Positions 50,304 to 62,455 of a DNA stretch of 64,000 bases are shown piece after piece (the stretch's first letter is position 1; the number at the start of each line of letters is the position of its first letter). A program made the translations under genes and the position numbers. Source of the stretch: Streblospio benedicti (taxonomy: Eukaryota > Annelida > Polychaeta > Spionida > Spionidae). The notes below the pieces were generated by a model, which worked only from the letters and a program-made list of their open reading frames with translations, searched no databases and was not told the DNA's origin. The stretch covers positions 3,706,723 through 3,770,722 of the forward strand of contig CM032662.1 of the NCBI GenBank assembly GCA_019095985.1. Direction: 5' to 3'.

Positions 50304-51143
50304 AGGGATCGTTCACAAATTACGTCAGCTAGCAGGGGGGGGGTCAGCGAAAAGCTGACGAAAGCTGACAAGGGGGGGGGTTCCGCCACAGGCTGACGTC
50401 AGCTTTTCCCAATTTTACTAAAACAGCATTTGAGCAAATATACAAAATTCCAGGGAAATAAAAATAAAAAACTGTAGACAGCTACAACTGCTACAACTTC
50501 TCAGTTAACGCGACCATGAGAGGGTAAAATCATGTAATGCAAGTTGGAGCAGGTTTTAACAGGAATCTCTGCTGCCTGCGTCAGGTTGGACCTGTCAAGG
50601 TGGATGTGTAATACTACACATAATATAATACTACACATCCACCTTGACAGGACCAACCTCAACCGCGACACAGGCACAGAGATTCCCGTGAACCTGCTCC
50701 AACTTGCATTACATGACCTAAATGGTCGAGTTAACTGAGATTCAGCAGCCAGTAGCACTGTTGACGCTCATGATACATGAGGAAAACGTCTGCAAGTCAA
50801 GTAAAAAAAAATGGTTCTGAGAACAAAAATATTTGATCTTGTCTTTATCAGAACCCAGTAGTAGCTTCCTTTTAAGGATCATTTTCTTATTTTTTCATTC
50901 ACTCTCTACATGTTTCAATTTAAGTGCATCATGAGCACTGACAAATTGATAAAAATAATCATATGAAAAAAATATACAAAAAAGCAATTTAAAATAATTA
51001 TTCAGATGACCTGGACAAGCGAATAAAATGCTGACGTCAGCCGCGGGTGGGGGGGGGGGCGGGGGGTCATCGAAAGCTGACGAAAGCTGACGAGGGGGTC
51101 AAAATGGTCAAATTTTGGCTGACGTAATTTGTGAACGATCCCT
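50304..51143. mobile_element. 840-bp non-autonomous DNA transposon with 26-bp TIRs
   Basis: Ends are AGGGATCGTTCACAAATTAC followed by GTCAGC, and the exact reverse complement at the right. Each end segment (about 100 bp) also carries a G-run, two AAAGCTGACGAAAGCTGAC-type repeats and an inner 12-bp palindrome GCTGACGTCAGC (50392-50403, 51030-51041). There is no transposase. The element ends 204 bp before the start codon of the orphan receptor gene and contains the hairpin at 50500-50739. The flanking target duplication is unclear (TA-like). Confidence 0.85.
50500..50739. repeat. 240-bp palindrome nested in the transposon
   Basis: CTCAGTTAAC at the left and GTTAACTGAG at the right. Arms of about 105 bp share TGTAATGCAAGTTGGAGCAG and GGTGGATGTGTA with a few mismatches, around a short AT-rich loop near 50623. 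Weaker inverted similarity extends outward on both sides. Confidence 0.85.
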
Positions 51144-51254
51144 AAATGATTTTTAGACCTACAGTCAGAACGCCGGCTGCCCTCTGCCCTGTACGTCGGA
51201 CGTAAGCATTAAGCTCATGACGTAACTATTAAGTACTGCATTTTGAGAGGACAC

Positions 51255-51298
51255 GAATAAAGTACTTATGTAAACAAACTTCTTACTCTGGTGCGACA
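51255..51298 (+). repeat. Copy 2 of the 44-bp direct repeat, immediately 5' of the orphan receptor gene
   Basis: Matches 48817-48860. It is followed by a T-rich tract and the acceptor-like TTTCTACAG ending at 51325. It could be leader sequence or intron of the receptor gene. Its second copy suggests it was duplicated with a paralogue. Confidence 0.85.
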
Positions 51299-51346
51299 TT
51301 GTTTTTTTTTTAAATATTTCTACAGATATACCAGTGTAGTCTAAAA

Positions 51347-52819
51347 ATGTTGCTGAAAACCTTAGATCTACTGCATCAGTTCAAAAGAAACCTCGCCGGG
51401 CTAATTCTTCGATCTGCCTTGATCATGTCAATGATTCAGAGTTCGTGCCAATCGTGGCCCCAACTTGCCCAAGTCCCTTGCCAGCAATTGGAATGGAGCG
51501 AATTTGCGTCAAAAAATTCCCAGGGTAAAAAATTGTATATAGATATTTCTGACAAGAGTAAAAACTGTGTTTTCATAGTAAATACAGTGTGCAACGAGCG
51601 CACTCAATACAGCCTGAAGAAGTTTCAAGAAGGAGCGTGTGGTGCAGCTAGACTACTATCGATAGATAATCAAATAAAGAAACAACACCCTAAAATAGGT
51701 CAATATAATGCTATTGTGATTTTGAGGAAGGACTATGTTTATATGGATTGTGAACAATACTTGTGCAAAGGAAAACTTCCTCTGACGACAAGGGCCTCAG
51801 ACTCTAAAGGAATCAAATTCGGAAAACAATATGTAAGTTTCCTTTGTCCTGAAGTTCAGGGGGTCAAGCTGGATGAGAAATGTACTAACCCTGCTCCCGA
51901 CAGTCAATGTAGATTTTCATGTAAAGACGGCTTAGGGTTTGGGAGATCGGACACGGATGCCAAATGCACTCTCGTAAACAGTGGGACAGAACTTGAAGCG
52001 AACTGGGATATTATACCTGTATGTATCAATTGCACGGCGGACCCAGAGGGCTGTAAACGCATAACCACCACCACAACCACAACCACAACCACAACCGTTG
52101 CAACAACAACAGGATCCGTAGAAGGTGACGATGAAGTCAGTGCATATAGTGCTCTGGCGAAAACACTATTAGTACTTTTAGTATTATTTATTCTGTTTGC
52201 CATTGCGGGGTATGTAGCATATACGAAGAAGGACGAAATCATGAAAAAGAAGGACGAAATCATGCAAAAATATTTTGGTAAATATAATGAAGAGTTTACT
52301 GATGACATTGATTCCGATGGTACTCCCTACATACTTGCCTCTGAATCAGGGTCAGCGAGTGGAGCCAAAAGCCCAGAGATTACTTCTTCTGCTGCTGCAA
52401 AACCATATTATGCTGCTGCAACTACTGCTAATAAACCACCTTATGCTACAAAAACATTTACATTTGCTGAAAAACAAAAAGCTCTTACGAAATCACCTGC
52501 AAAATCATCTGCAACAACTGCTGCAAGACCAGTTATTTTTGAAAAACACTTTACATTTGCTGAAAAAGCTGCTAGACAAAAGTTATTATCATCATCTGCT
52601 GCAAAACCACCTGGCACTTCTGCTATAAAACCACCTGCAATTATAAAACCACCTGCAATTAGTGCAAAACCACCTGCAACTACTGCAAGACAACATGCAA
52701 CTACTGCAAAACCACCAGTTGCTACAAAACCACCTGCAACTACTGCAAAACCACGTGCAACTACTTCAAGATCACCTACAACTACTGCTTCAAAAACAAC
52801 CACATTAAAAAGGACTTAA
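51347..52819 (+). CDS. Orphan single-pass membrane protein: Cys-rich ectodomain, sushi-like module, Thr stalk, repetitive tail
   Basis: Complete 490-residue frame; family not recognised. Residues about 15-35 are hydrophobic and may be a signal peptide. The ectodomain holds fifteen cysteines between residues 34 and 236. Residues 167-226 have the spacing of a sushi/CCP module: C167, the CRFSC motif (C188, C192), C207, then a Trp shortly before C226, with C179-C188 as a possible extra disulphide. One N-glycosylation sequon (NCT) is at 228. A stalk of eleven threonines follows (240-250), then a transmembrane helix (about 273-293). The tail begins with a tandem KKDEIMK/KKDEIMQ repeat, has an acidic patch (315-324), two TFAEK motifs (372, 403) and proline/threonine repeats (KPPATTA type) to the end. 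An acceptor-like site (polypyrimidine tract, TTTCTACAG) ends at 51325, and the frame is open back to it, so an upstream exon could supply a better signal peptide. AATAAA occurs at about 53187. Topology suggests a surface receptor or adhesion protein; that role is inference. Confidence 0.75.
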   Translation: MLLKTLDLLHQFKRNLAGLILRSALIMSMIQSSCQSWPQLAQVPCQQLEWSEFASKNSQGKKLYIDISDKSKNCVFIVNTVCNERTQYSLKKFQEGACGAARLLSIDNQIKKQHPKIGQYNAIVILRKDYVYMDCEQYLCKGKLPLTTRASDSKGIKFGKQYVSFLCPEVQGVKLDEKCTNPAPDSQCRFSCKDGLGFGRSDTDAKCTLVNSGTELEANWDIIPVCINCTADPEGCKRITTTTTTTTTTTVATTTGSVEGDDEVSAYSALAKTLLVLLVLFILFAIAGYVAYTKKDEIMKKKDEIMQKYFGKYNEEFTDDIDSDGTPYILASESGSASGAKSPEITSSAAAKPYYAAATTANKPPYATKTFTFAEKQKALTKSPAKSSATTAARPVIFEKHFTFAEKAARQKLLSSSAAKPPGTSAIKPPAIIKPPAISAKPPATTARQHATTAKPPVATKPPATTAKPRATTSRSPTTTASKTTTLKRT

Positions 52820-52867
52820 CGGTAACGGTGGATTATTTTCAACCATTTTTAGACACATAAACACACG

Positions 52868-52976
52868 TGGTCATTATAGAGAGGGTGACTTCATGGAGGT
52901 GTACAGTGTTTCCGTTACTAAGGCCTAAATATACAAAATATGGTCTCAATGTACATGTGGTCTCATTACAATACGT
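52868..52976 (-). mobile_element. MITE, CAGTAGAACCTC family (relic) in the 3' flank of the orphan receptor gene
   Basis: ATTATAGAGAGGGTGAC, then GGTCTCAATGTACATGTGGT. Inverted ends are not preserved. Confidence 0.45.
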
Positions 52977-53356
52977 GCATTGTTCAGTTTCTATATTGGT
53001 TACAATTATGTAAATTGTAAGATGAGCTCCACACGAATAAGGATGGGTTTATACTTGGTTCCGTTCAACCCGCGTATGGACCAATCAACTGTCAACCTAG
53101 ACTGTTTAAAAGACGACGAGAGTTGTTTCACGATGAATTTATTTAGTTCGAGATGGCAAAAGTTCACGTGTACAGATATAGACTAGAATAAATTAGAATG
53201 TAATTGTTGTATTTAACATGGAAAAATGTATAGAAACGGATGATGGAATATTCTAATAATCTGCATGTATGTAATAATAACAATTGTAATAACAATAATA
53301 AGTTACAATGTAACTGATAATCGTATCTTCTTAGAATCTTAGACTGCCTGTGTATG

Positions 53357-55746
<2,390 letters not shown>

Positions 55747-56035
55747 GCCTATGAATTTCCCTATCCATGACCACCCCCCGCCCCCCGCCCCGTTACAATT
55801 ACCTTCTCTGGCTCACTGTCCAGACTCTCTCAAACTCCCTCAGCCCCCTCCCCCTGCTTGCAGCATGACGCCACCTCCTCCGGATTTCCCTATCCATGAC
55901 CACCCCGCCCCCGGTGTTCCAACGACCTTCTCTGGCTCTCTGTCCAAACTCTTTCCTCCCCACTGCTTGCACCATGACTCCCCCTCCCCCCGTGTTCCAG
56001 CATGACTTTCTCCTCCCCCACCTTGCAGCATGAGC
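55747..56035 (+). repeat. C-rich minisatellite of acceptor-like units before the BTB exon
   Basis: Degenerate tandem repeats of a pyrimidine-rich unit with a period of about 115 bp, later shorter. Shared blocks are TTCCCTATCCATGACCACC (twice), CCTTCTCTGGCTC (twice), and a CAG/CAC-CATGA motif after a C-rich tract near 55861, 55969, 55998 and 56027. The last copy is the presumed acceptor and start of the BTB exon, so its splice site and start codon have three close upstream look-alikes. Confidence 0.7.
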
Positions 56036-56169
56036 TCCTGCTCCCTGTCGCGTCTCTCCGCGGACCTCGGCGCCCTGGCGGGAGACGCGGCCACGGCGGA
56101 CGTGTTGCTGCTGGTCGGCAGCGAGCCGGCCGCGCGCCACCACGCGCACAGACTCGTGCTCTGGGCCAG
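56030..56169 (+). CDS. BTB/POZ domain protein, first coding exon (partial gene)
   Basis: The exon encodes 46 codons plus two bases and ends at a strong donor (CAG|GTACGT). It begins MSSCSLSRLSADLGALAG and continues with ADVLLLVG, HHAHRLVLWA and then a split arginine or serine codon. The pattern L-x-x-L followed by DV-x-x-x-VG and AH-R-x-VL-x-AR is the N-terminal strand and helix of a BTB/POZ domain, a dimerisation and Cullin-3 or repressor docking fold. The subfamily cannot be decided from half a domain. The start codon lies just after CCCCACCTTGCAG, so the exon may begin at an acceptor at 56028, with a non-coding exon upstream. The exon is markedly GC-rich compared with its surroundings. No continuation was recognised downstream, where the DNA is mostly SINEs. 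Confidence 0.7.
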
Positions 56170-56283
56170 GTACGTACATGTAAACGCTTAACGTAAGATT
56201 TGGTACGTAAAATAATGATACGTAAAAATAAAAACGGCACCATTGTTATTGAGTTATCGACTCTTGGGCTCGTACATGTGAAT

Positions 56284-56576
56284 GTGGTGGCTTGTAGTCA
56301 TGATACAAGTCTTGCTCTCATGACTTAACAATTCACACCAGGTCATCGGCCCACTTATTGATCATCAATTGATCATTTCTACTTGCATCCCCACATTGTT
56401 CATCACTCACACAACCACTCACTCACTCTTTCAACCCAATGACTTGTACCTATTTAATGTGCAGGTGCCACGGAACAGTGTGTAACTATTTAGCCCACAG
56501 CCCACAACCCGAGCGACCAGGAATCGAACCCATGACTTTCTGGTCACAAATCCAACTCCTTTCCACTCACGTACGT
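56284..56576 (-). mobile_element. tRNA-headed SINE
   Basis: Minus-strand copy. The tail is at 56284 (GTGGTGGCTTGTAGTCATGA on plus), the conserved CACCAGGTCATCGGC block at 56336 and the head with reversed B-box GGAATCGAACC at 56520. It begins 115 bp after the BTB exon donor, inside the presumed intron. Confidence 0.8.
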
Positions 56577-56581
56577 CAATA

Positions 56582-56712
56582 TGAATGTGGTGGCTTGTAG
56601 TCATGATCCAAGTCTTGCTCTGTCATGACTTAACAATTTACACCAGGTCATTGGCCAGTTACGTGACGGTAGGCAGGGTTGTGGGCTCTATCAATTTCAG
56701 GCACAGTCATCT
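56582..56712 (-). mobile_element. tRNA-headed SINE with internal deletion, plus flank
   Basis: Tail and conserved block as in the neighbouring copies, but most of body and head missing. It is followed by GGGTTGTGGGCTCTATCAAT, which also follows the next SINE (57126). This shows that the SINE and its flank were duplicated together. Confidence 0.7.
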
Positions 56713-56774
56713 ATCTGTCATTCACAGTTCTGCAGTTATAGAGTTTTATAAGACCTCTGTCATTATGGTCTTTA

Positions 56775-57109
56775 TAATGTGGTGGTTTATAGTCGTGATC
56801 CGAGTTTTGCTCTCACGACTTTACAATTTACACGAGGTAATTTTCCCACTTATTGATCACCAATCGATCATTTCTCACACACTTGCATCGGCATTCAGAT
56901 TCAATTCAGAGCACAATGCTAATCACTCACACAATCACTCACTCACTCTTTCAACCCAATGATCTGTACCTAACAGGGAGCAGTGTGCAGCTGCTTTTAG
57001 GGATGAGTTTGCTCAACGCCCACCACCAGACCCGACCGGTAATTGAACCCACGACCTTCTGGTCACGAGTCCAACTCCCTAACCACTCGGCGACAGAAGC
57101 ACGTGACAG
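56775..57109 (-). mobile_element. tRNA-headed SINE (full length, best head)
   Basis: On the minus strand the head reads CGCCGAGTGGTTAGG (A-box), then GACCAGAAGGTCGTGGGTTC and AATTACC (B-box), with proper spacing, followed by GGTCGGGTCTGGTGGTGGGC, the body and the TCACGACTATAAACCACC tail. The best template here for a family consensus. Confidence 0.85.
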
Positions 57110-57354
57110 TTGGTAAGGACACAATAGACAGGGTTGTGGGCTCTATCAATTTCAGGGACATTCATTTATGTCATTTAAACGACATTCCATGGCCTGAGAC
57201 ATCCGTGCACGCACAACCTCTGTAAGCCACCTACCTCCTGCCCCCAAACCACGCGCCGCACAGCCAAAGTGTGAGGCTGTGCTCTTCTAGTGCTTGTTAA
57301 TTTGCATCTGTATCATTGTGTGGAGGAGAATGACGTTAATGAGAAATCTCTTAC

Positions 57355-57408
57355 CTCAGAAATGCGTGTGTATGTGTACAGACCAACGGGTGCAGGGAAG
57401 TCTAATAT
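57355..57408 (-). CDS. Candidate internal coding exon, 54 nt
   Basis: On the minus strand a strong acceptor (TTTCTGTTTTCAG) is followed by 54 bases and then a strong donor (GAG|GTAAGA). Only one frame is open, encoding ILDFPAPVGLYTYTRISE, with phase-0 ends. The product is not recognised. It lies opposite the BTB gene's presumed intron, so it would belong to another gene on the other strand, possibly the same one as 31976-32002. Confidence 0.4.
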
Positions 57409-57924
57409 CTGAAAACAGAAACATAGGAACATTAGTTAAGTGATTGGCTTTATTCAATACAGTGATGTGCACACAAAGTGCCAATATGTCACAGATGGAA
57501 TCTCAAATGCTGTCCATAAGAAACAAACTGCAATGTCAAATTATATCAATACGTACAAAACAAATGAGTGCATATTCAAAGTTCTATCACATATTAAAGC
57601 CAAGCAGGACTTTTTTACAGTATCCAAATGCAGATCCATGTGTGTAAAATCAGCCGGCCTCTTTTGACGCCGTTTCAAGTGACAGCTTCTCTGCATTCAC
57701 ATCAGTGGATGAATGGGCCCGTGGGGGAGTAAATCGTCGGCTGTCTCAAGTGCTCCGAGTGGGGAGTGAGTTAGGGCGATTGATCCCAGCAACAGCCGGC
57801 TGGTGGTCAGTCTGAGATGTGGCAAATGAGAGATGTTGTGAATGACGTATACAGATGGCGGTTAATCAAATACTGGATTTGTTCAGAAGTTTGCTCATAA
57901 TCACAAACCACAGACATTTTAACC

Positions 57925-58116
57925 TTTCTATTGAGACCACCCGGGTGACCAATATCAAGTGGACGCTATAGCAAGGTGGTCCCTTTGCAGAGGTTCGCAG
58001 TTGTCTGGGATGAAATGGCAGTATTATAGAGGTAGTCACGTTATAGAGGTTGTCTCACTATAGAGATGGTCTTCCCGTAGAAGTGGTCTTATTATAAGAG
58101 GCGATCCCATTGGAGG
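57925..58116 (-). mobile_element. MITE, CAGTAGAACCTC family (diverged)
   Basis: Contains TTGAGACCACC, then a run of GTAGTC/GTTGTC/ATGGTC units at about 17-bp spacing. Ends decayed. Confidence 0.6.
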
Positions 58117-58227
58117 GGGGGGGTGGGGTGTCTCCTGCACTGAGTAACGATGACAACGACCCCGCTGACCCGGTAACAGATAAGGCGGACTGTCCAGATG
58201 ATCAGACAAGTGACTGCATCAGGGTCC

Positions 58228-58271
58228 GTGTCTCAGCCCCTCCCCCGGGGGAGACACGCAGTCTGAGACAC
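58228..58271. repeat. Nested palindromes
   Basis: GTGTCTCA and TGAGACAC enclose the perfect 14-bp palindrome CTCCCCCGGGGGAG. Confidence 0.7.
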
Positions 58272-59360
58272 AGTGAGCGCACTGCTGCAATCTGAATCTT
58301 CAAACTGCTGGTTGTCCAGCAGAAGTTATCTAATCTATATAGTGTGTTGCCTATTTATCGTGGACTTCTCAGGTTGGGGTGTTTTGCCAAGTTTGCTTGG
58401 AAACCCATGCAATATCTTAAATACGCCCCTCCGCCCACCCTAATCTGAAGTCATTACGATTTCCACCAGGTCATTGGGACAGCGACGACAGGCATACGCC
58501 TCACGAGGGCATCATTATATTGATCTTCCACCCAAACCTCCCCTAATGCAATAACTCATACCTCACCGCCACGTCTGCCGATTGCATCAAAGCAAAAATC
58601 TCATTGACCGCGAATAGGCAGTAAAAATTGTGCCGTATTGGCCCCGTCCGCGGCGTCCAATCAGATCGTCCGTCTGTAAATCCCATTACGGACCAATCAG
58701 AGGCGAGATGACACGCAGATTGGCGCGTCACTTCCGCCCTACAAACCACCAATATCCGGGTCTCGATCATCCAGAATACAGAGCGACTAGCGTAAAACGT
58801 GCAGCGTTCAACGTAGGACACAGTGCGTTCAACGTGTTCATGGAAACGTCAACCGTCCAAACAGCAACGTGCGTCGCATTTCTCTGAACGTCTTACATGA
58901 ACTGGCCACAATCTTTGATTGCAAACCAAACCTATCAACTGGACCAGGCTCTGTATGCAATACAGAGTCTGGATAGAACGAGGCTACCAGCATCCGGGTG
59001 ATCGACCCACGCCGCTAATCAACTTTCTCATTACTGCGCCTTATTGGAGTCACGGTGCAGGCCGAAAATCGGATTTCTCTGTGTATGTGTATGTGGCCAT
59101 GAGCGTAACTTCTTGTTAAGGGACACGTGATGGATCAATGCAGCTGCTGGACAATGTCCTCCTGTTGTCAGTGGAGTCATGGAAAACTCGTGTGTTCTCT
59201 GTTCATTCTTGTAACAATGCATTTGAAAGCGTTGAATAACAAATTAAGTGTGTGGCTTGATTATCATTGTAATTAATGTTGCTAAGTTACACATTGCACA
59301 TTGATATGAACAAAAATGCATGAAGATGTAGATCAGTGAATGTAAATGTATTGTAAATGT

Positions 59361-59663
59361 CTGGTTTATGGTCTTCTTCCCCACTGGGCAGGCTCAGGCG
59401 ACACTATATTCACACCAGGTCATTGGCATCCATGTCACCCTATATTGCCTTTCACAACTACCCGGGGAGCATGCAGCACACCACAACTGTATCACAGACC
59501 TGATTATCACTCACATTAGCTTTCACTCCTCTGGCCTGTATATAGTTTAACATGTAAGTACCAGGGAGCTGTGTGCTACTGTTTAAGGATGTGTTTGCTC
59601 AACACCCATAACTAGATCCGACCGGGAACTGAACCCACGACCTTCAGGTCGTAACACCCTATC
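59361..59663 (-). mobile_element. tRNA-headed SINE (diverged)
   Basis: Head on minus: GGTCGTGGGTTCAGTTCCC and GGTCGGATCTAG. Body retains CACCAGGTCATTGGC on plus (59413) and a degenerate tail. More substitutions than the others, so older. Confidence 0.75.
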
Positions 59664-59764
59664 TTCTAGTTCTAGTTTCTAGTTTATATTTGACTTTCAC
59701 CCAACTTTCCATCGATTACACCAAATCCATTGTGGCAGTTCGCGATCTCTCAACACTCTGGGGA

Positions 59765-59825
59765 GTATACACTATTATTAGAACATTAGAACCCCCCAAT
59801 ACACTATTATTAGAACATTAGAAAC
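59765..59825 (+). repeat. 34-bp tandem duplication
   Basis: ACACTATTATTAGAACATTA occurs twice, separated by GAACCCCCCAAT. Confidence 0.85.
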
Positions 59826-60021
59826 CAATAAGAGCTACATACAAATCCGCAAATGCGCAAATAGGAATACCTTAAATGTTGATAATCTCTTAGACCAATA
59901 TCACTTATCCACCTACCCATTCACTGAACACATATTGATATAAAAATTCTGTCAGTGACGACTATTTTTGACCGTCAGATAAGTGATGATAATAGCCGTC
60001 CATTACCACTCACTTTTCGCC

Positions 60022-60156
60022 CTACACTCGGTAAAACATCAGCACACTGTGAAGCGCTCCGTGTCCAGTGACAATAACAGCCATTAATATGCAGATCACC
60101 GCCACCGCGCCAAGCATCAAAGTGAGGAAGTCAGCGTCGGCCATGTTGGCGGCCAT
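60022..60156 (-). CDS. Possible 44-residue membrane microprotein
   Basis: The frame starts MAANMADADFLTLMLGAVAV and ends with HSVLMFYRV and a stop. It contains one strong hydrophobic helix (about residues 11-29). The start codon sits in AAGATGGCGGC, a YY1-type element often found at animal start sites, on an otherwise open CpG-containing stretch. A donor-like AAAA|GTGAGT follows the stop by 8 bases, which could mean that the exon continues in another way. No family recognised. Confidence 0.3.
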   Translation of the reverse strand: MAANMADADFLTLMLGAVAVICILMAVIVTGHGALHSVLMFYRV

Positions 60157-61545
60157 CTTTCTTTTCGGGGACAGCGCGGTTTGGCAGAGGATGTGACAAG
60201 ACGACACAGGACGGGGGGATGGTGTCAGACCGTCCATCAGGACGGGGGATGGTGTCAGATCGTCCAACATCGTCAGCGAACAGCTATAGGTTTAGATCTC
60301 TTCATAAAGGGAATGTAACTGGTTCATTCTTGGTGCATTAATTGCAATTAAACATAGCTTGAGCCATTGAACGTAAGCAGGAATTACCCTAGATATTACT
60401 AAGGTCATGGAATAGTTTATAATGTCATATTGTCATTTCAACACGTCAGTATGACTGTTGTATTAGGATATACTCGCAATGCAAATTTAGCCATTTCTGT
60501 GGGAATGTTTATTACGGCTCTGATTTGTGTGCATTATGTATCGGGTTATTTGGCCCATGGCCACCGGAAGGTACCCTCAAAGCGCATTTCACTCTCCGCC
60601 GGATTGCTGTCATTCTCTTCTATCCCGAGCTTATTTATCAATCAAACACTTATGAAAGATAACCCCTAATTCAAGTCCTGAATTTTAAGTGGAACATTTC
60701 TGCGGACCTAAGCCACTCAAATGATCAGCCCGATCTTGGTTTAGCTGTCTATCGTGTGTACCTGGGACAAGTTTGCGGCCTGCATGCGTCCTTCTCTCTA
60801 GCTAAAGTTCAGGTTCACTGAGCCTAGTTTGGACAAAGTTCCTCTACCCCACGTATTCCTGACCCCACCCCCAGCAGCCACAGCCACATTGTCACCCTCT
60901 CCCGAGCCGACGCAAACCCGGTTAGCCGAGGGTGTAAGTGAGTTAGACAGCGGTGGGGGGTCCCAGCAGGGGCTGTAGGCCGGCATTAGGCCACGCTATG
61001 GTATACACGTGGCTTTTTCACGTCCCTGGGGACTCAGTGGGGAGCATAAACTCACTTGGTGGTGATGATTCGCATTCTGCTACATAACTAACACTTACTC
61101 TGTAACTATGTCCGGCTTTTGAAGCATGAAATAGTATCATATAGACTAATGGTTTAGATGAACTATTTAAAAGCAAAACATTGAATACGAAAGTAAGTCA
61201 CTATCAGCCTGTCTAAATTGGCCATCTTTAGCATTCAACACAGCAGCTCCTTCCTTGCTCTTTTTATCATAAAGTTGTAGCATTTAAATCAACAGCCCCC
61301 GCCCCGCTCCCTACTATACGCCTCCTCCTTAGCACTGTGGAGCACTTGAGACAAGCAGCCGATTATTTACTCCCCCACGGGCCCATTTATCGTCCAGCCG
61401 CCACTGATGTGAATGCAGAGAACCGCCGGCTTCAAAAGACTTCTCAGACGTGAGTGGAGGCCGCAATGAGTTGACGGCCAGGCTGCTGAGGCTTTCTCCT
61501 GTTGGTAGGACTTTGCCTCACCCATTGGGGCAGACATCACCCACG
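60157..61545. other. No gene seen
   Basis: Two copies of GACGGGGGATGGTGTCAGA at 60211 and 60241, then unremarkable sequence. Confidence 0.6.
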
Positions 61546-61805
61546 GGCAGATCCAGGATTTTTGGAAAGGGGAGGTGGAAGGGGCACTTAAGGGATAGTC
61601 TATATCACTTATCACTGAGACGAATATGGTGAATCTGAGTGGTAGTGTTTAGGGTGTACAGCTTTCCTGGCCTTCAACACACGGACAGGACCAGGTTTTT
61701 GGAAAGGGGGGTGGGTGGTGGAGGGGGCACTTAAGGGATAGTCTATATCACAGTCTTATCTACTGAGATCAATCAGGGCATATTCTGAGGGGTAGTGTTT
61801 AGGCG
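61546..61805 (+). repeat. Tandem pair of GGCAGATCCAGG-family left halves
   Basis: Two direct copies about 132 bp apart of CCAGG-TTTTTGGAAAGG, GGGGCACTTAAGGGATAGTC, TATATCAC and GGTAGTGTTTAGG. Only the first retains the GGCAGATCCAGG end intact. No right end is seen. Confidence 0.75.
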
Positions 61806-62455
61806 TTATAAACTGTTCATGTAGCCTACAACCTTTCTGTTCTGCCCTTTAGCACAGAGACCATTACTGGCAAGAGGCACATCTCTTGCGACCACGCCCT
61901 GCCTCACGGTCTGTGTGTAATGCACTTCCCGTGTCCCCCGCTGGAGGGTTCCGGCCCGAAAGACTTCACGCTCCGTGCGCACGCCATAGACAGATAAAAC
62001 TCCCGATCCGGCCGCTTTTAACTTGTTTATAACCGTCTTGACAGAGTCTAAGTGTTTTCATCAGATTTATGTCTCACTGGCGTTATTTCGGGTCCGTTAT
62101 TCTACACGAAGAAAAGAAACTTACTAAGATCCCCCAACCACGCTCTCATTCACATCTATTTCGTGATTAAGCCTATCATTCAAATGCTAATATATTGAAA
62201 ATAACTTGCTATGTGTTCAGGCTAATTTGGGTTCCCGTTAGCCGAGACTCTGACAGCAGCAGTCTGGCGGTAACAGGAGTGTGAGCATTTTCTTTTAAGG
62301 CTCATAACTGAGCAGAGAGAAAATGAATATGCTGGCGGCAAATAAACCAGGAAGGAATGACGATTAGATTTTTGCGTGTCCTAATTTCTGCATTACAAAG
62401 AATTCGGCACACAGACATGTCAGTACAGCACACAGGAGGCCGTTGTGTATTGTTT

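Noticed and set aside
51904-52803. Antisense open frames within the orphan receptor gene
   Set aside because: Mirror of the repeat-rich coding strand; only the sense frame has signal, TM and domain order.
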